DNA from: Rhizobium indicum
GTDB lineage: Bacteria > Pseudomonadota > Alphaproteobacteria > Rhizobiales > Rhizobiaceae
Assembly (NCBI RefSeq): GCF_005862305.2
Contig: NZ_CP054022.1
Coordinates: 1,054,001 to 1,118,000, forward strand
Length of the DNA stretch: 64,000 nucleotides
Reading direction: 5' to 3'
This document shows, in pieces, positions 16,516 to 26,042 of this stretch. The number at the start of each line of letters is the position of its first letter. The first letter of the stretch is position 1. The notes under the pieces are model-generated. The model was not told the DNA's origin. It saw nothing but the letters and a program-made list of their open reading frames with translations, and did no database searches. The position numbers were made by a program, and so were the translations under genes.

Positions 16516-17181
16516 ATGACATCCCGACGCCGCGTCGCTTCAATCATTCTTTCGGCCCTTGCTGGAATATCCGTTGTCGGTGCTCCGACCGTTGCCGCGG
16601 CGCATCCTCACATCTTTGTCGACGCGAAGTTCGAGGCTGTCGCTGCGGCCGACGGAAGTCTGGCCGAACTTCGCGACACCTGGCGGTTCGACGAAGTCTT
16701 TTCCTCCTCGGTGCTTCTCGACTACGACAAGAACGGGAACAACACGCTCGATGCGGCGGAACTGGCCGCCGTTGCAAAGACGGTCCGGGAGTCACTCGGG
16801 CAATACAATTATTATACGAATGTGACGATCAACGGCAAAGCCGTGACGCTTGCCAAGCCGGATGTCCTCCATGGCGCCTATGAGAATGGCTCGCTCGTCC
16901 TGTCCTTCACTCAAAAGCCGGCCGGGAAGACACCGCTGAAGGGGCTGATCGTGTTCGGCGTCTACGATCCGACCCTCTACACGGCACTCGACTTCGCGGA
17001 TGACGCCGATCTGAAGACCTCGGGAGATGGTTTCAACCGGTGCTCGCGAAAGGTCGTTAGGCCGGACTCGAAGGAGATCCTCGCGGAAAACCAGGCGATG
17101 CTGACGACCATGTTCTTCAATGACCCGATGGGGACGGACTATTCGCAAATCGTCGCGACGAGACTTGAGGTCCGCTGTTAG
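16516..17181 (+). CDS. DUF1007 family secreted protein
   Basis: Protein of 221 residues with a signal peptide (ASIILSALAGISVVGAP, cleavage before HPHIF). The mature N-terminus begins HPHIFVDAKFEAV, typical of DUF1007, with an acidic loop DYDKNGNNTLDAAEL resembling a calcium-binding EF-hand. DUF1007 genes often neighbour nickel/cobalt NicO-type exporters, suggesting a periplasmic metal role; no exporter lies here. The ATG at 16516 was chosen because the signal peptide begins there. Confidence 0.85.
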   Translation: MTSRRRVASIILSALAGISVVGAPTVAAAHPHIFVDAKFEAVAAADGSLAELRDTWRFDEVFSSSVLLDYDKNGNNTLDAAELAAVAKTVRESLGQYNYYTNVTINGKAVTLAKPDVLHGAYENGSLVLSFTQKPAGKTPLKGLIVFGVYDPTLYTALDFADDADLKTSGDGFNRCSRKVVRPDSKEILAENQAMLTTMFFNDPMGTDYSQIVATRLEVRC

Positions 17182-17294
17182 GGCGTTCTCAAGCATATTG
17201 GCTGATCGTTATAGTCTTCATATCCGCGGAGTCCACCGGTGGTGCGGCCGCCGCAAGGTCTGCTGAGTCAACCGTTGTCTCCAGGAGAATATGC

Positions 17295-18299
17295 ATGAAT
17301 TCCAACCCCGGATTTCTCACGTTTTTCAGACTCTTCTCCGCCGTCGCTTGCGTATCGGCGCCCTCGCTGGCCTTAGCTTCGGAAGGTGCGTCCGCCCTCC
17401 CAAGCTGGCTGAAGGAACATGTGGGCGAAGGAGCCGGCCAGATCGCTCCGAAGGTGCTCGAACGGGCGCGGGCGCTCTACCTGGAGAAGGTGGCGGAAGG
17501 GAAGGTCAGGAACGGCTGCTACTTCGCGATGGACGCCACACGTCCGAACGATCTCACCGACGGGGTGTCGGGCGGCCGTTTCTACACGATCTGCGACGCG
17601 GAGCGGTCTTTCCGCTCGATCTCCGCTGGGCACGGCGGCGGGCGTAACCTCCCGGGCGTCGTCAATTTCTCCAACGGACGAGAGTGCGCGAAGAACTTCG
17701 GCAACGCTTTGGATTCCAACCTGACGGCCGGCGGCGCCTATCTGACAAGCGAGATCAAGACCTCCTTCAAGGGCTATTACCGCAGTTCTGCCAAGCAAGA
17801 GTCTCTCCTGACCAGATCCTTCGTGCAGTTTGACGGTATCGGAGAGACGGCCAACGCCAGGCAGCGCGCGATCGGCGGGCATGCGGCAGCCTTGGTATCG
17901 GGAATCTGCATGCTGAAGAAGCCGGAGAGTCCGTACGCCAATCACGACGGCTATATTCCGCTTGGAAAACTCGTGAACTACGCTGGCGGGCGCAGTGACG
18001 GCTGCACCAGTTGGTCGCCGGAGGAGACGCCGCAGGTCTTGTCGATGGTCAAGGACAACCCGACGACCCTTTATATCTACCCGGAGTCACGCGACATCAG
18101 CGCTGTCACTAACGCCGTGGTATCGGGTCAATCTCCGGAGAGCGACGGGCTGTATTGGAATGCCTCCTGTCTGAAGGAGATCGGTTCTCCGACCTTCTGG
18201 CCAAGGGAAAAGCTGGAGCCGATCATCGTCCGGTACAAACAGGATCATCCCGCGCCGCCGCCGCGCCCGGTTCCGATCTGCGAAGGCCCGTCGAATTGA
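17295..18299 (+). CDS. Secreted murein L,D-transpeptidase-like protein (YkuD_2 type)
   Basis: Protein of 334 residues with a signal peptide (FFRLFSAVACVSAPSLALA). The central and C-terminal part resembles the murein L,D-transpeptidase catalytic family: a histidine in RAIGGHAAALVSG and a cysteine in GGRSDGCTSWSPEETPQV, spaced as in YkuD_2 enzymes, with the SWGC-type motif reading SDGC. It ends in a proline-rich tail. Predicted to act in the periplasm on peptidoglycan. An AGGAG site lies before the ATG. A second family member, broken, lies at 14295-15305. Confidence 0.75.
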   Translation: MNSNPGFLTFFRLFSAVACVSAPSLALASEGASALPSWLKEHVGEGAGQIAPKVLERARALYLEKVAEGKVRNGCYFAMDATRPNDLTDGVSGGRFYTICDAERSFRSISAGHGGGRNLPGVVNFSNGRECAKNFGNALDSNLTAGGAYLTSEIKTSFKGYYRSSAKQESLLTRSFVQFDGIGETANARQRAIGGHAAALVSGICMLKKPESPYANHDGYIPLGKLVNYAGGRSDGCTSWSPEETPQVLSMVKDNPTTLYIYPESRDISAVTNAVVSGQSPESDGLYWNASCLKEIGSPTFWPREKLEPIIVRYKQDHPAPPPRPVPICEGPSN

Positions 18300-18540
18300 C
18301 GCGCCGTTCGCTGGCCTGAGGCTCTCACCCCAACTCTGTTTCAGCTCTCGTGGCTCCATACCAACCAGGCCTGATGAGCGGCCGCTTTGCAGGTGCTTTC
18401 TCCGACAATTCGATGTAAGCGGTGTCCCGGTCCCACCTTGACGACGTCGCTTTAAGCAATTTCGAAGAGAGTCGCCATGATCGCGTAGTTCATTGACGAT
18501 AATCGCGATCATTAATCATCGACCGCGTTGCACAGCACCT

Positions 18541-18684
18541 TTATGGGAGACATTCCTCAGGCTCGGGAAACGGTCCAAGGACCTCCGCGCCGTGGTCGGC
18601 CAAGGCTTCCGCGATCGTCTTCGCCTGCAGGTAGTTGTCCTCGACGACGAGGACTTTTCGGCCGGTGAGATCGCCCTGTGACAT
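18541..18684 (-). pseudogene. Response-regulator receiver, N-terminal fragment
   Basis: Behind a strong GGAGGA site, ATG 18684 begins MSQGDLTGRKVLVVEDNYLQ, then AKTIAEALADHGAEVLGPF, and stops at 18541 after 47 residues. The two N-terminal acidic residues are present, but the phospho-acceptor aspartate and the switch lysine are missing. It lies downstream of a broken cheB-like gene and is probably the remainder of a linked regulator. Confidence 0.75.
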
Positions 18685-18776
18685 GATGTGGTTCCTCCTG
18701 CCATCCGAACAACAGATGCAGCCCGTTGTTCCTCGGGGTCAAGGATTCGTGAGAGTTCATCGACGCTAAGCGTCCA

Positions 18777-19750
18777 CTAGCCCTTGAGCGCCGCCTCCAT
18801 CAGCACGGCCGCGGAGCGTCTGTATTCTTGAGCGCGTTCTTCGAACGTTTCGGCGGCGGCGGTTCGACCTGCCTGAAGTGCGTCGAGCCTCATCTTCTCC
18901 ATGAGAGTGGCCCGCTCGCCAATGACCCGAACCGCCATGCGCACTGCCTCGTCAACGGAGCCCTCCTGCTCGTGGACCAAGGCCTCGGCGGTGTAGCCGT
19001 GCCCCACCTGACAGCGGAAGCGTAGCGGTGAACGCCTAATCTGCGACAGCGTCCCCCACATCCGGGACAATTCAATGGCACTGGATCTGTGATTTCGGCG
19101 ATGGTGGGCGTGTCGGAGTTGCGCCCCATGGCGATCGCCACTTCGAGCGCGACGCTTGCAGGAGGAGTTAGGGCCGGACCTGGCTCCTCCTGCACCAGTC
19201 GGGTCAGCAGGGCGGCCAGATCAATTGCAGGCGCACGATAGTCGATGTCGCTCGCCAGCAGCGCCGTTCGCGGCATCTCGCTTTCGGCGGCGTCGAGCGG
19301 GCTTTGAACTACAGTCATACCGCCGCAACGCTTGAGGTCCGCCAACCCGGAAGCCCCGTCGTTCAGCATGCCAGAGAGCAGGACGCCGATCGCTCTCGGT
19401 CCGGCGCTGATCCCTGCAGACCGAAACAAAGGATCGATCGCAGGCCTCGCCATATTCTCGCGTGGTCCGCGACCTAGTCGGACAAAGCGCCCATCGACCA
19501 CCAGATGATGGTCTACGGGAGCCACGTAGATACGCGCGTCCTTTAGCGGCTCGCCGTCAACCGCGGTGCTTGCGGGGAGCGGTCCGCCGTTGTCCAAAAT
19601 ACTGGCAAGCAGATTCTGGTTGCCGGCTCTGACATGGACGGCGATGAGTACGGAGGCATGCAGGTCCGCCCGCAATAGGCTGCAGATTTTCCGGATCGCC
19701 TGGATCGACCCTGCGGAGCCGCCGATTGCGATGATCTTGCGCATGGCCAT
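18777..19750 (-). pseudogene. CheB-type methylesterase with C-terminal zinc-ribbon domain, frameshifted
   Basis: Starts at 19750 (MAMRKIIAIGGSAGSIQAIR) behind GGAGG. The CheB methylesterase domain covers about residues 1-190 with the catalytic serine in GGSAGS and GMLNDGASGLADLKRCGG. A zinc-ribbon part begins NCPGCGG, but the frame breaks there (near 19055, a run of five G). The correct reading resumes in another frame as TLSQIRRSPLRFRCQVGH and EAVRMAVRVIGERATL to the stop at 18777. One missing G explains it, so it may be a real mutation or a homopolymer sequencing error. It follows the response regulator and hybrid kinase genes and was probably co-transcribed with them. Confidence 0.8.
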
Positions 19751-19791
19751 GTCACTTCCTCCAGTGAATGCCTGGGCCGACGCGGCGGTCG

Positions 19792-20184
19792 TCACTGGCT
19801 CCGTTCGTTCGATCCCGCTCCCAGCAATTGAAGCAGCCGTTCCGCAAGGTCGCTGGGGCTGTAGGGCTTGGTTAACCGCGGGCGGTCGCGGTGCCGTTCT
19901 TCGAGCGCCCAGTCGCTGTAGCCGCTGCAGAAGACGAACGGAATTCCACGTTCGGCGAGGATATCCGCAACAGGGTAGGAATTCCCTCCCCGGATATTGA
20001 CGTCGAGGATCGCGGCATCGATTGACGCCTCGCTGGCCAGCCGCAGGGCAACGTCCAGGCGCGACGCAGGCCCGACGACGTGCGCGCCGAGTTCAAGCAG
20101 CGTGTCTTCGATCACCAGCACGATGGTCATCTCATCTTCGACGACAAGCACCTGGCGCCCTTCCGCGATATCTTGAGCAGCCAT
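19792..20184 (-). CDS. Single-domain response regulator
   Basis: Receiver-only protein of 130 residues: acidic pair in VLVVEDEMTI, phospho-acceptor Asp in AAILDVNIRGG, switch residue in VFCSGYS and lysine in RLTKPYSPSDL. Its ATG directly follows the TGA of the large hybrid kinase, so the two are translationally linked. It is the obvious phospho-acceptor of that HWE kinase. With no output domain it probably relays to or sequesters another protein. Confidence 0.93.
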   Translation of the reverse strand: MAAQDIAEGRQVLVVEDEMTIVLVIEDTLLELGAHVVGPASRLDVALRLASEASIDAAILDVNIRGGNSYPVADILAERGIPFVFCSGYSDWALEERHRDRPRLTKPYSPSDLAERLLQLLGAGSNERSQ

Positions 20185-23100
20185 TCAACGCCCCCCTCGC
20201 TCAGACGGGCGAAGGTCTCCTACCTCTGAGGTAAAGGGCAGGTCGATTATGCAGACCACGCCACTCGGTTCGAAGCTGCGCTCCACCTCCCCGTCGAATT
20301 CATAGCTCAGGGAGCGGTCGATCACTGTTGTGCCGAAGCCCCTTTGCGAGGGCGGTCCGGGAACGGGCGGGCCGCCCGTTTCCGTCCAGCTTAGCCGTAA
20401 CCGACGATCGGGGTTGTTCGTCACCTCCCAGGAAACGGCGAGCTGGCCTTCGGGGACGGACAACGAGCCATACTTTGCTGCGTTGCTGGCCAGTTCATGG
20501 ATGGCCATCGCAACCGACAGGCCAGCCTTGGGCGTGAGCATGATGTCGGGGCCTTCGACCCGAAGGTGCCGATCCTCATATGGCTTCAGTTCCGTATCCA
20601 CGAGGTTTTGCAGAGTGCCGGTGCCGCCTTTCCCTCGGTTGGTAAGCAGACTATGAGCGCGCGTGATCGCAGTTATGCGCCCTGAAATCGTCGCGGCGAA
20701 CGCTTCCGGCGAAGGACTTGTCCTGAGAGTCTGGGCAACGATCGAGGAAACGATCGCCAAAATGTTTTTCACGCGATGATCGAGCTCACCCAGAAGCAAT
20801 GCCGCCTGCTCTTCGGCGCGCCTGCGTTCTTCAATTTCCAACGTGACTGAAATGACGCTGTTGGCGCGCCCATCGCTCTCGCCGAGCACGGAGACGCTGT
20901 CGTGCACCCACACGGACGTCCCGTCTGCCCGCTGAAGGCGGTACTCGGCCTCGAACGGCTTGCCATCGCGGGTCGCCTGCTCGAAGCGCTCGTTGATCGC
21001 CTCGGCGTCATCGGGATTGATAAGCTCCTGCCGACGTAGCCGATGCAAATCTCCCGCAGACCGACCGGTCATCGTCTGGAACGCAGCGTTGGTCAGCTTG
21101 AAGCGGCCGGAAGGATCTGTTTCGGCAACGCCAACGGCTGCCTGGTTGACGATCGCGGTGAAGCGTCGCTCGCTGACGCCCTTCGCCCGCTCGGCCTCTT
21201 TGCGCGCCGTTACGTCGACAAAGGTAATGACAACGCCTTCGATCACCCGCTCGATGCTGCGATATGGTCGGATGCGCATGACGAACGACGCGCCGCGGTC
21301 ATGCAGTTCGAGCTCGCGCTCGATGACCGTGAGTTCCCGCAACACCGTGGCGACGTCGCGTCGCAGGTCACCATAGGCAAGCAGGCTGACGATTTCTGTC
21401 AGAGGTCGGCCACGGTCGTTCTCGCGCAGGCTGAAGATGTCCGCCATACCTGGGGTGAAGTTCTTGATGCGGAGATTTTCGTCGAGGAAGATCGTCGCGA
21501 TCTGTGTGCTGTCCAGCAGGTTCTGCAGATCGCTGTTTAGGTTGGAGAGAAGATCGTTCTTCGCCATCATCTCGGCGTTGACTGTCTGAAGCTCCTCATT
21601 GATCGACTGCATCTCTTCCTTCGAGGTCTGCAGCTCCTCGTTCGTCGACTGCAGTTCCTCGTTGACCGATTGGTACTCCTCCGCCGTGGACTTCATTTCC
21701 TCGTTTGCCGTTTCAAGATCGGCGATCGTCGTCTGCAACTGCGCGCGCGCTAAGCGGAGCTCCCGCTCCGCGGCCACGGCTTCCGGGCTCCGCGCGCTCC
21801 CGTCCGGGGCTTGCATAGGCTCTGTCGCCAACGTGCGCATCTCCTGGAAGGCGACGACGTACAGCCCTTCGCTGCCTGTGTCATGGACGGGCTCGACGAT
21901 GACGCTCAGCACGCGTTGCCGACCCTCGAGGAAGACGGATACGTTGTCGGCGACCACGGCCTCGCCGGTCTTCACCACGGACTGCAACGCGGTGCGAACG
22001 GTGATCCGTAAGTTTTTCCGAAGGTTGGAGTGGAGGCTTAGGCTTGCGACGCCAGCCGAAGGTTCGAGGTATCGGGCAACTTCTCCGCCGGAATAGCGCA
22101 CGATGTTGTTCTGCCGATCAACGACGAGGAATACGGGCGAGTGTTTTGCCAAGGCCATGCGGACGGCGCGATCGACCCGGTCACCAACTCCTTGACTTAG
22201 TTCGCGAGCGAGACGATTCCCCGCAGCGGGCGTCTGCGCGGGCATCGGCATGTCTGGGAATGCCGCATCCCCATCTCTCCGTTGGAAGATGTGTGCGGCC
22301 TTGTCTCGAACCGCAAAGAGTTTGGCGTGCGCGCCCGCGCCTTCGGACAGCCCGAGGAACAGGAGGCCATCGCGCTTCAACGCGTAGTGGAACGTTCGAA
22401 GGACGCGATCTTGCAGGTCGCCATCCATGTAGATCATGAGGTTGCGACACGAGATCAGTTCCAGCTTGGAGAATGGCGGGTCTTTCGTCACATTATGCAC
22501 GGAGAAGACACACATTCCCCGTATCTGCCGGTTCGGGCAGAATGCGCCGTCCTCCTCGAAAAACCAGCGTTGAAGACGCTCAGGCGAGATGCCCGTCGTA
22601 CGCTGGTAGCGCCCGGCTCTGGCAAATTCAATCGCACGGTCATCGATGTCCGTACCGAAAATCTGGACGTCCAGAGTGGCGCCGCGCGCTTCGATCACTT
22701 CTCGAATGGTGATCGCGAGGCTGTAGACCTCCTCGCCCGTCGAACAGGCCGGCACCCAGACCCTTAACGGCTGCTCGGCCCCACCGCGTTCGAGAATAGC
22801 GTCAATGGCCGCCGACAGCCCCTGAAATGCCACCGGATCGCGGAAGAACTCGGTCACGCCGATGAGAAGGTCCCGAAAGAGCAGCTCCGGCTCGCGTGGA
22901 TCCTCGCGCAGATGCTTGAGATAGACGGGGGCGTCTGCTTGCAGAACCTGCATGCGACGCTGGATGCGGCGGGTGACAGTCTTGATTTTGTATTTGGCGA
23001 AATCATGCCCGGTTTTCGAGCGGAGGACGGCAAGGACGGTTGAAAGGTGCTCAGCGGCATCAGTCCGCGTGCCGTCGCCATCCTTGCGGTCGGCAACCAG

Positions 23101-23703
23101 CGCCAGATGATCGCGATATTCAATCAGCTTGGCGGGCATCTCTTCGACCTGCATCACATAATCGACGAGGCCGGTCGCCGCCGCGCTTTGCGGCATACCG
23201 GGCATCGCATGGTGGTCGAACTCTGCCTGGGCGATCGTCAGCCCGCCGGCTTCCTTCACGGCTGCAAGCCCGATCGACCCATCGCTACCCACGCCCGATA
23301 GGACGATCGAAACCGCGTTATCGTTCTGGTCCTTGGCCAGGGAGGTGAAAAAAGAATCGATTGGTCGACGGTCCGCCCGCGGTGGCGCCGGCTGGACGAC
23401 AACGAGTTGGCTGTTGTCTATCGTCAAAGTGGCATCGGGCGGGATCACGTGAACTCGATTGGGTTCGACGCGCATGCCGTGCTCGGCTTCGACGACCGGG
23501 ACGGGCGACGCCCGACCAAGGATCTCCGTCAACATGCTCTTATGATCGGGAGAAAGGTGCTGCACCAGCACGAAAGCCATTCCGCTGTTGGCCGGCAAGT
23601 TGGCGAAAAACGCTTTGAAAGCTTCGAGACCACCCGCCGAAGCGCCGATGCCGACAATAAGGCCAGAGCGGGCAGATTTTTCTTGATCATCCCTCATGCC
23701 CAT
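20185..23703 (-). CDS. CheB-CheR-PAS-HWE hybrid sensor histidine kinase
   Basis: Large protein of 1172 residues. Order: CheB methylesterase (about 10-190, GIGASAGGLEAFKAFF, GVGSDGSIGLAAV); CheR methyltransferase (about 225-480, SAM site WVPACSTGEEVYSLAI, FGTDIDD); a degenerate PAS; a long coiled coil (about 650-735, NEELQSTNEELQTSKEE); two PAS/PAC domains; and a C-terminal HWE/HisKA_2 kinase (from about 965, ELDHRVKN with the phospho-histidine, then HELASNAAKYGS and GFGTTVID). Such fusions are common in rhizobia and lack transmembrane segments. ATG 23703 is preferred to TTG 23793. It heads an operon with the response regulator and the smaller CheB gene. Confidence 0.93.
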   Translation of the reverse strand: MGMRDDQEKSARSGLIVGIGASAGGLEAFKAFFANLPANSGMAFVLVQHLSPDHKSMLTEILGRASPVPVVEAEHGMRVEPNRVHVIPPDATLTIDNSQLVVVQPAPPRADRRPIDSFFTSLAKDQNDNAVSIVLSGVGSDGSIGLAAVKEAGGLTIAQAEFDHHAMPGMPQSAAATGLVDYVMQVEEMPAKLIEYRDHLALVADRKDGDGTRTDAAEHLSTVLAVLRSKTGHDFAKYKIKTVTRRIQRRMQVLQADAPVYLKHLREDPREPELLFRDLLIGVTEFFRDPVAFQGLSAAIDAILERGGAEQPLRVWVPACSTGEEVYSLAITIREVIEARGATLDVQIFGTDIDDRAIEFARAGRYQRTTGISPERLQRWFFEEDGAFCPNRQIRGMCVFSVHNVTKDPPFSKLELISCRNLMIYMDGDLQDRVLRTFHYALKRDGLLFLGLSEGAGAHAKLFAVRDKAAHIFQRRDGDAAFPDMPMPAQTPAAGNRLARELSQGVGDRVDRAVRMALAKHSPVFLVVDRQNNIVRYSGGEVARYLEPSAGVASLSLHSNLRKNLRITVRTALQSVVKTGEAVVADNVSVFLEGRQRVLSVIVEPVHDTGSEGLYVVAFQEMRTLATEPMQAPDGSARSPEAVAAERELRLARAQLQTTIADLETANEEMKSTAEEYQSVNEELQSTNEELQTSKEEMQSINEELQTVNAEMMAKNDLLSNLNSDLQNLLDSTQIATIFLDENLRIKNFTPGMADIFSLRENDRGRPLTEIVSLLAYGDLRRDVATVLRELTVIERELELHDRGASFVMRIRPYRSIERVIEGVVITFVDVTARKEAERAKGVSERRFTAIVNQAAVGVAETDPSGRFKLTNAAFQTMTGRSAGDLHRLRRQELINPDDAEAINERFEQATRDGKPFEAEYRLQRADGTSVWVHDSVSVLGESDGRANSVISVTLEIEERRRAEEQAALLLGELDHRVKNILAIVSSIVAQTLRTSPSPEAFAATISGRITAITRAHSLLTNRGKGGTGTLQNLVDTELKPYEDRHLRVEGPDIMLTPKAGLSVAMAIHELASNAAKYGSLSVPEGQLAVSWEVTNNPDRRLRLSWTETGGPPVPGPPSQRGFGTTVIDRSLSYEFDGEVERSFEPSGVVCIIDLPFTSEVGDLRPSERGGR

Positions 23704-23793
23704 TAACCGTACGCCCTCGATTATGTTCCCGACCTGGATCCCGGGACGTTCCAAATTGTCAATGCGAAGACGAATGCCGTCTAGAGTCGCCAA

Positions 23794-24001
23794 ATGACAG
23801 GCGAAAGCCGCAGGGGCGCCGGAAATCGACGGGCAGAAACGGAGGCTACATCAACGCCCTTGAACAGGTCGCACCCGTCGGTCACTGGGCGCCGGGTGGG
23901 GTGCTCGTCTGGTGTTTCGCTGCCCCGCACGGAATGGTGCAGGCGTAGAACCCATCGCTGACCGGAATTTGCCAGCTACGGCCGAACTTGCTGCGAGCTG
24001 A
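23794..24001. other. Gap with the repeat junction at about 23926
   Basis: No gene seen. The left part is the region before the hybrid kinase gene and should hold its promoter. From about 23926 the sequence is the same as that after base 6491, marking the left edge of the second repeat copy. Confidence 0.5.
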
Positions 24002-25345
24002 TTACGTTCGAAGCCTCGACAAACCCCACAATCGCATCATCTCTGCTGGAGCCGAGATTTCTGCCGGGATCACGTAGGGATCTCCAGATCGCAGCGCCGT
24101 GACGCTCTTGCGCTTCTTGATCGGAAGCCCGTGGCCCATGTTGCTGACCGAATAGAGGGCCACTTTCAGCTCGTTTGTGACTTTCCACGACTGCAACCTG
24201 CCCCACGGTTTCTCCTCCAAACGGCCGCTGTTTTCTGCAATGCCTTGGACTTCGAGCCACTGAGCAACACGCGCGAGCGCATTGACAGGTTTGACCACCC
24301 GGTCGTCCATGCCCTGCCAGATGGTTATCGCAGGCCATGCCTTAGCTTGTGGGGAAATCTCAGCGATGGGTCTACCCCATCCGCCCGGCGGCGGCGTCGC
24401 ACCTGACTTCATCGCGCGCAGCGCCGAGATCGTATCGCGGGCAGATCCGAATGGCATCCCGGCTATGATCGCGGCGCCTGCAAACAATGAGGGATAGTTT
24501 GCAATAAGCGCGCCTGTCATCGCCCCGCCGGCGGACAGCCCCGCGACGAAGATCCTCGAACGGTCGATGCGATGTCGCTCGCATATGTGCTCGACCATCT
24601 GCTTGATTGAACGCACCTCTCCGCGGTCTCGAGCAACGGCACTTGGTCGAAACCAGTTGAAGCAATTTTGCGGATTGTTTGCTCTCTTCTGCTGCGGATA
24701 AAGCAGAACGAAACCGCGCTCTTTCGCGAGCTTGGAGAACCCGGTCGCGACATCCAGGCTTTCGGGGTCTGACCGCAGCCATGAAGCAGGACGACAAGCG
24801 CGGGGTTTTTCGGCAGCCTCGTCGTCGGAACGAAGGATTTCATCACCAGGCGGCCCGGATTGCTTCCAAACGCGGTTGTCTCGACCAAAATCGGTTTCGC
24901 CGGACGGGATGTTGAACGTTTCGTTCTACTTCGGGTCGTTTCGAGAGCTTTCTCGATCCGCTTGCTGATCTTCTTTTGGGCTCTGAGGACCTCTATAGCG
25001 ATCTGCCGAGACTGAGCTTCATAGGTTAAGGGTCTCAACCCGCGACAGGAGCATCCGCAAGCCCGGCTGCGCCGCTTCCCGCAGCGCGGTCTCCAAGGGG
25101 AACCATCGCGTCTTTCGGACATCCTTCTCCGGAAACTTGTCCGCGATCCTCGACACGTGGAGAAGATGGACGGCCACTTGGTAGCGGTTGGGACTCGTGT
25201 CCTTCCGATACGAAAACGAACCGAACACGGTCTTGTCGACGATACCCGCCACTCCGGCCTCCTCGAAGGCCTCTCTCAGCGCCGCAGCGCTGCTGGCTTC
25301 ACCATCTTCGACGTGCCCCTTCGGAATGCCCCATCGACCGTTCCG
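23926..25345. repeat. Direct repeat copy 2 (broken esterase, intact NUDIX)
   Basis: Second copy of the esterase-NUDIX block at 6491-7740, same orientation. The match is strong through the esterase gene and then covers the parts of the NUDIX gene that still exist in copy 1. The right limit given is the last recognisable shared stretch (WGIPKGHVE region). Confidence 0.8.
24002..25022 (-). pseudogene. PHB-depolymerase-family esterase, second copy, inactivated
   Basis: Same gene as 6570-7598 but with two lesions. The start ATG at 25022 is followed by MKLSLGRSL and a premature TAG at 24993-24995. A one-base loss in a G run (GGGG at 24774-24777 versus GGGGG at 7332-7336 in the intact copy) shifts the frame before the catalytic serine. 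The downstream reading still contains GLSAGGAMTGALIANYP. The start overlaps the NUDIX stop as ATGA, showing the original operon structure. Confidence 0.88.
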
Positions 25346-25474
25346 TCGGCTACCTACAAAGAGGATTTCAAATCCACCGTTTTCGGTCCGCCGGTAGCAA
25401 AGAGCACCGGCCTGCGCCACATCGCGACCAGACAGGGTTTTCACAAGATCCGTCTGGGCGTTTTCGTTGAGCAT
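25019..25474 (-). CDS. NUDIX hydrolase
   Basis: Protein of 151 residues with a complete NUDIX box: GHVEDGEASSAAALREAFEE followed by AGV (Gx5Ex7REUxEExGU), near residues 58-80, preceded by GRWGIPK. The family hydrolyses nucleoside diphosphates linked to other groups; WGIPKG-type members resemble diadenosine or diphosphoinositol polyphosphate hydrolases. ATG 25474 follows GGAGGCGG. Its stop overlaps the start of the broken esterase by ATGA. The corresponding gene in the other repeat copy is deleted, so this is the only intact one. Confidence 0.9.
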   Translation of the reverse strand: MLNENAQTDLVKTLSGRDVAQAGALCYRRTENGGFEILFVGSRRNGRWGIPKGHVEDGEASSAAALREAFEEAGVAGIVDKTVFGSFSYRKDTSPNRYQVAVHLLHVSRIADKFPEKDVRKTRWFPLETALREAAQPGLRMLLSRVETLNL

Positions 25475-26042
25475 CGTCCGCCTCCGGTTTCGAAGCCCGC
25501 GCAAGCTAGCTGGGCAACGTTCGAGAGTCCAGTTTGCTTCATCACGGCGGGGAACTGCTCCAAACGGAAAATGCCCTTCCCGGTCACCATTTCCCCGCAG
25601 GTTCTCCACAGGATATCCCCAGGAGAACGCTGCGTAATCTCGTCGTTTCTTGGCAGCGACGTCTTTCAGTGGACAAATACGGGCGACAACTCTGCGATAG
25701 ACGCAAGGTCATTCGCGCCAACAATGTCGTTTCCGATGCGGGGGAGTATGGTCGCCTACCTTCTTGAGCCCGTGGCGGTAGACGCTCGGAGGAAACGGCA
25801 GCTGATGATCTTTGCTGGCTGTCGCTCGGTTAAAACCACCCTGGATCTGGACGGAGCCTGAAGCGGTGGAGCTTGCGGATCGCTGCAACCGTCTGCCATC
25901 GTCGTGCCCATTGATCCATTCGTGGTCGGCGAGGATGTTTGAGCAAGGAGGTCGAAAGTCTGCCTTTGTTGCAGCTTAATCGGCGACGCCAGCTATACTC
26001 TTTTACGTGCCCGCAACATGCGCACGAGCCGCGAAATTAAGG
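25475..26042. other. 568-base gap without a recognisable gene
   Basis: Open frames exist on the plus strand but none has a convincing start or family character. An inverted repeat (GTTCTCC at 25601-25607, GGAGAAC at 25622-25628) lies about 130 bases before the NUDIX start. Probably promoter region plus decayed sequence. Confidence 0.4.
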
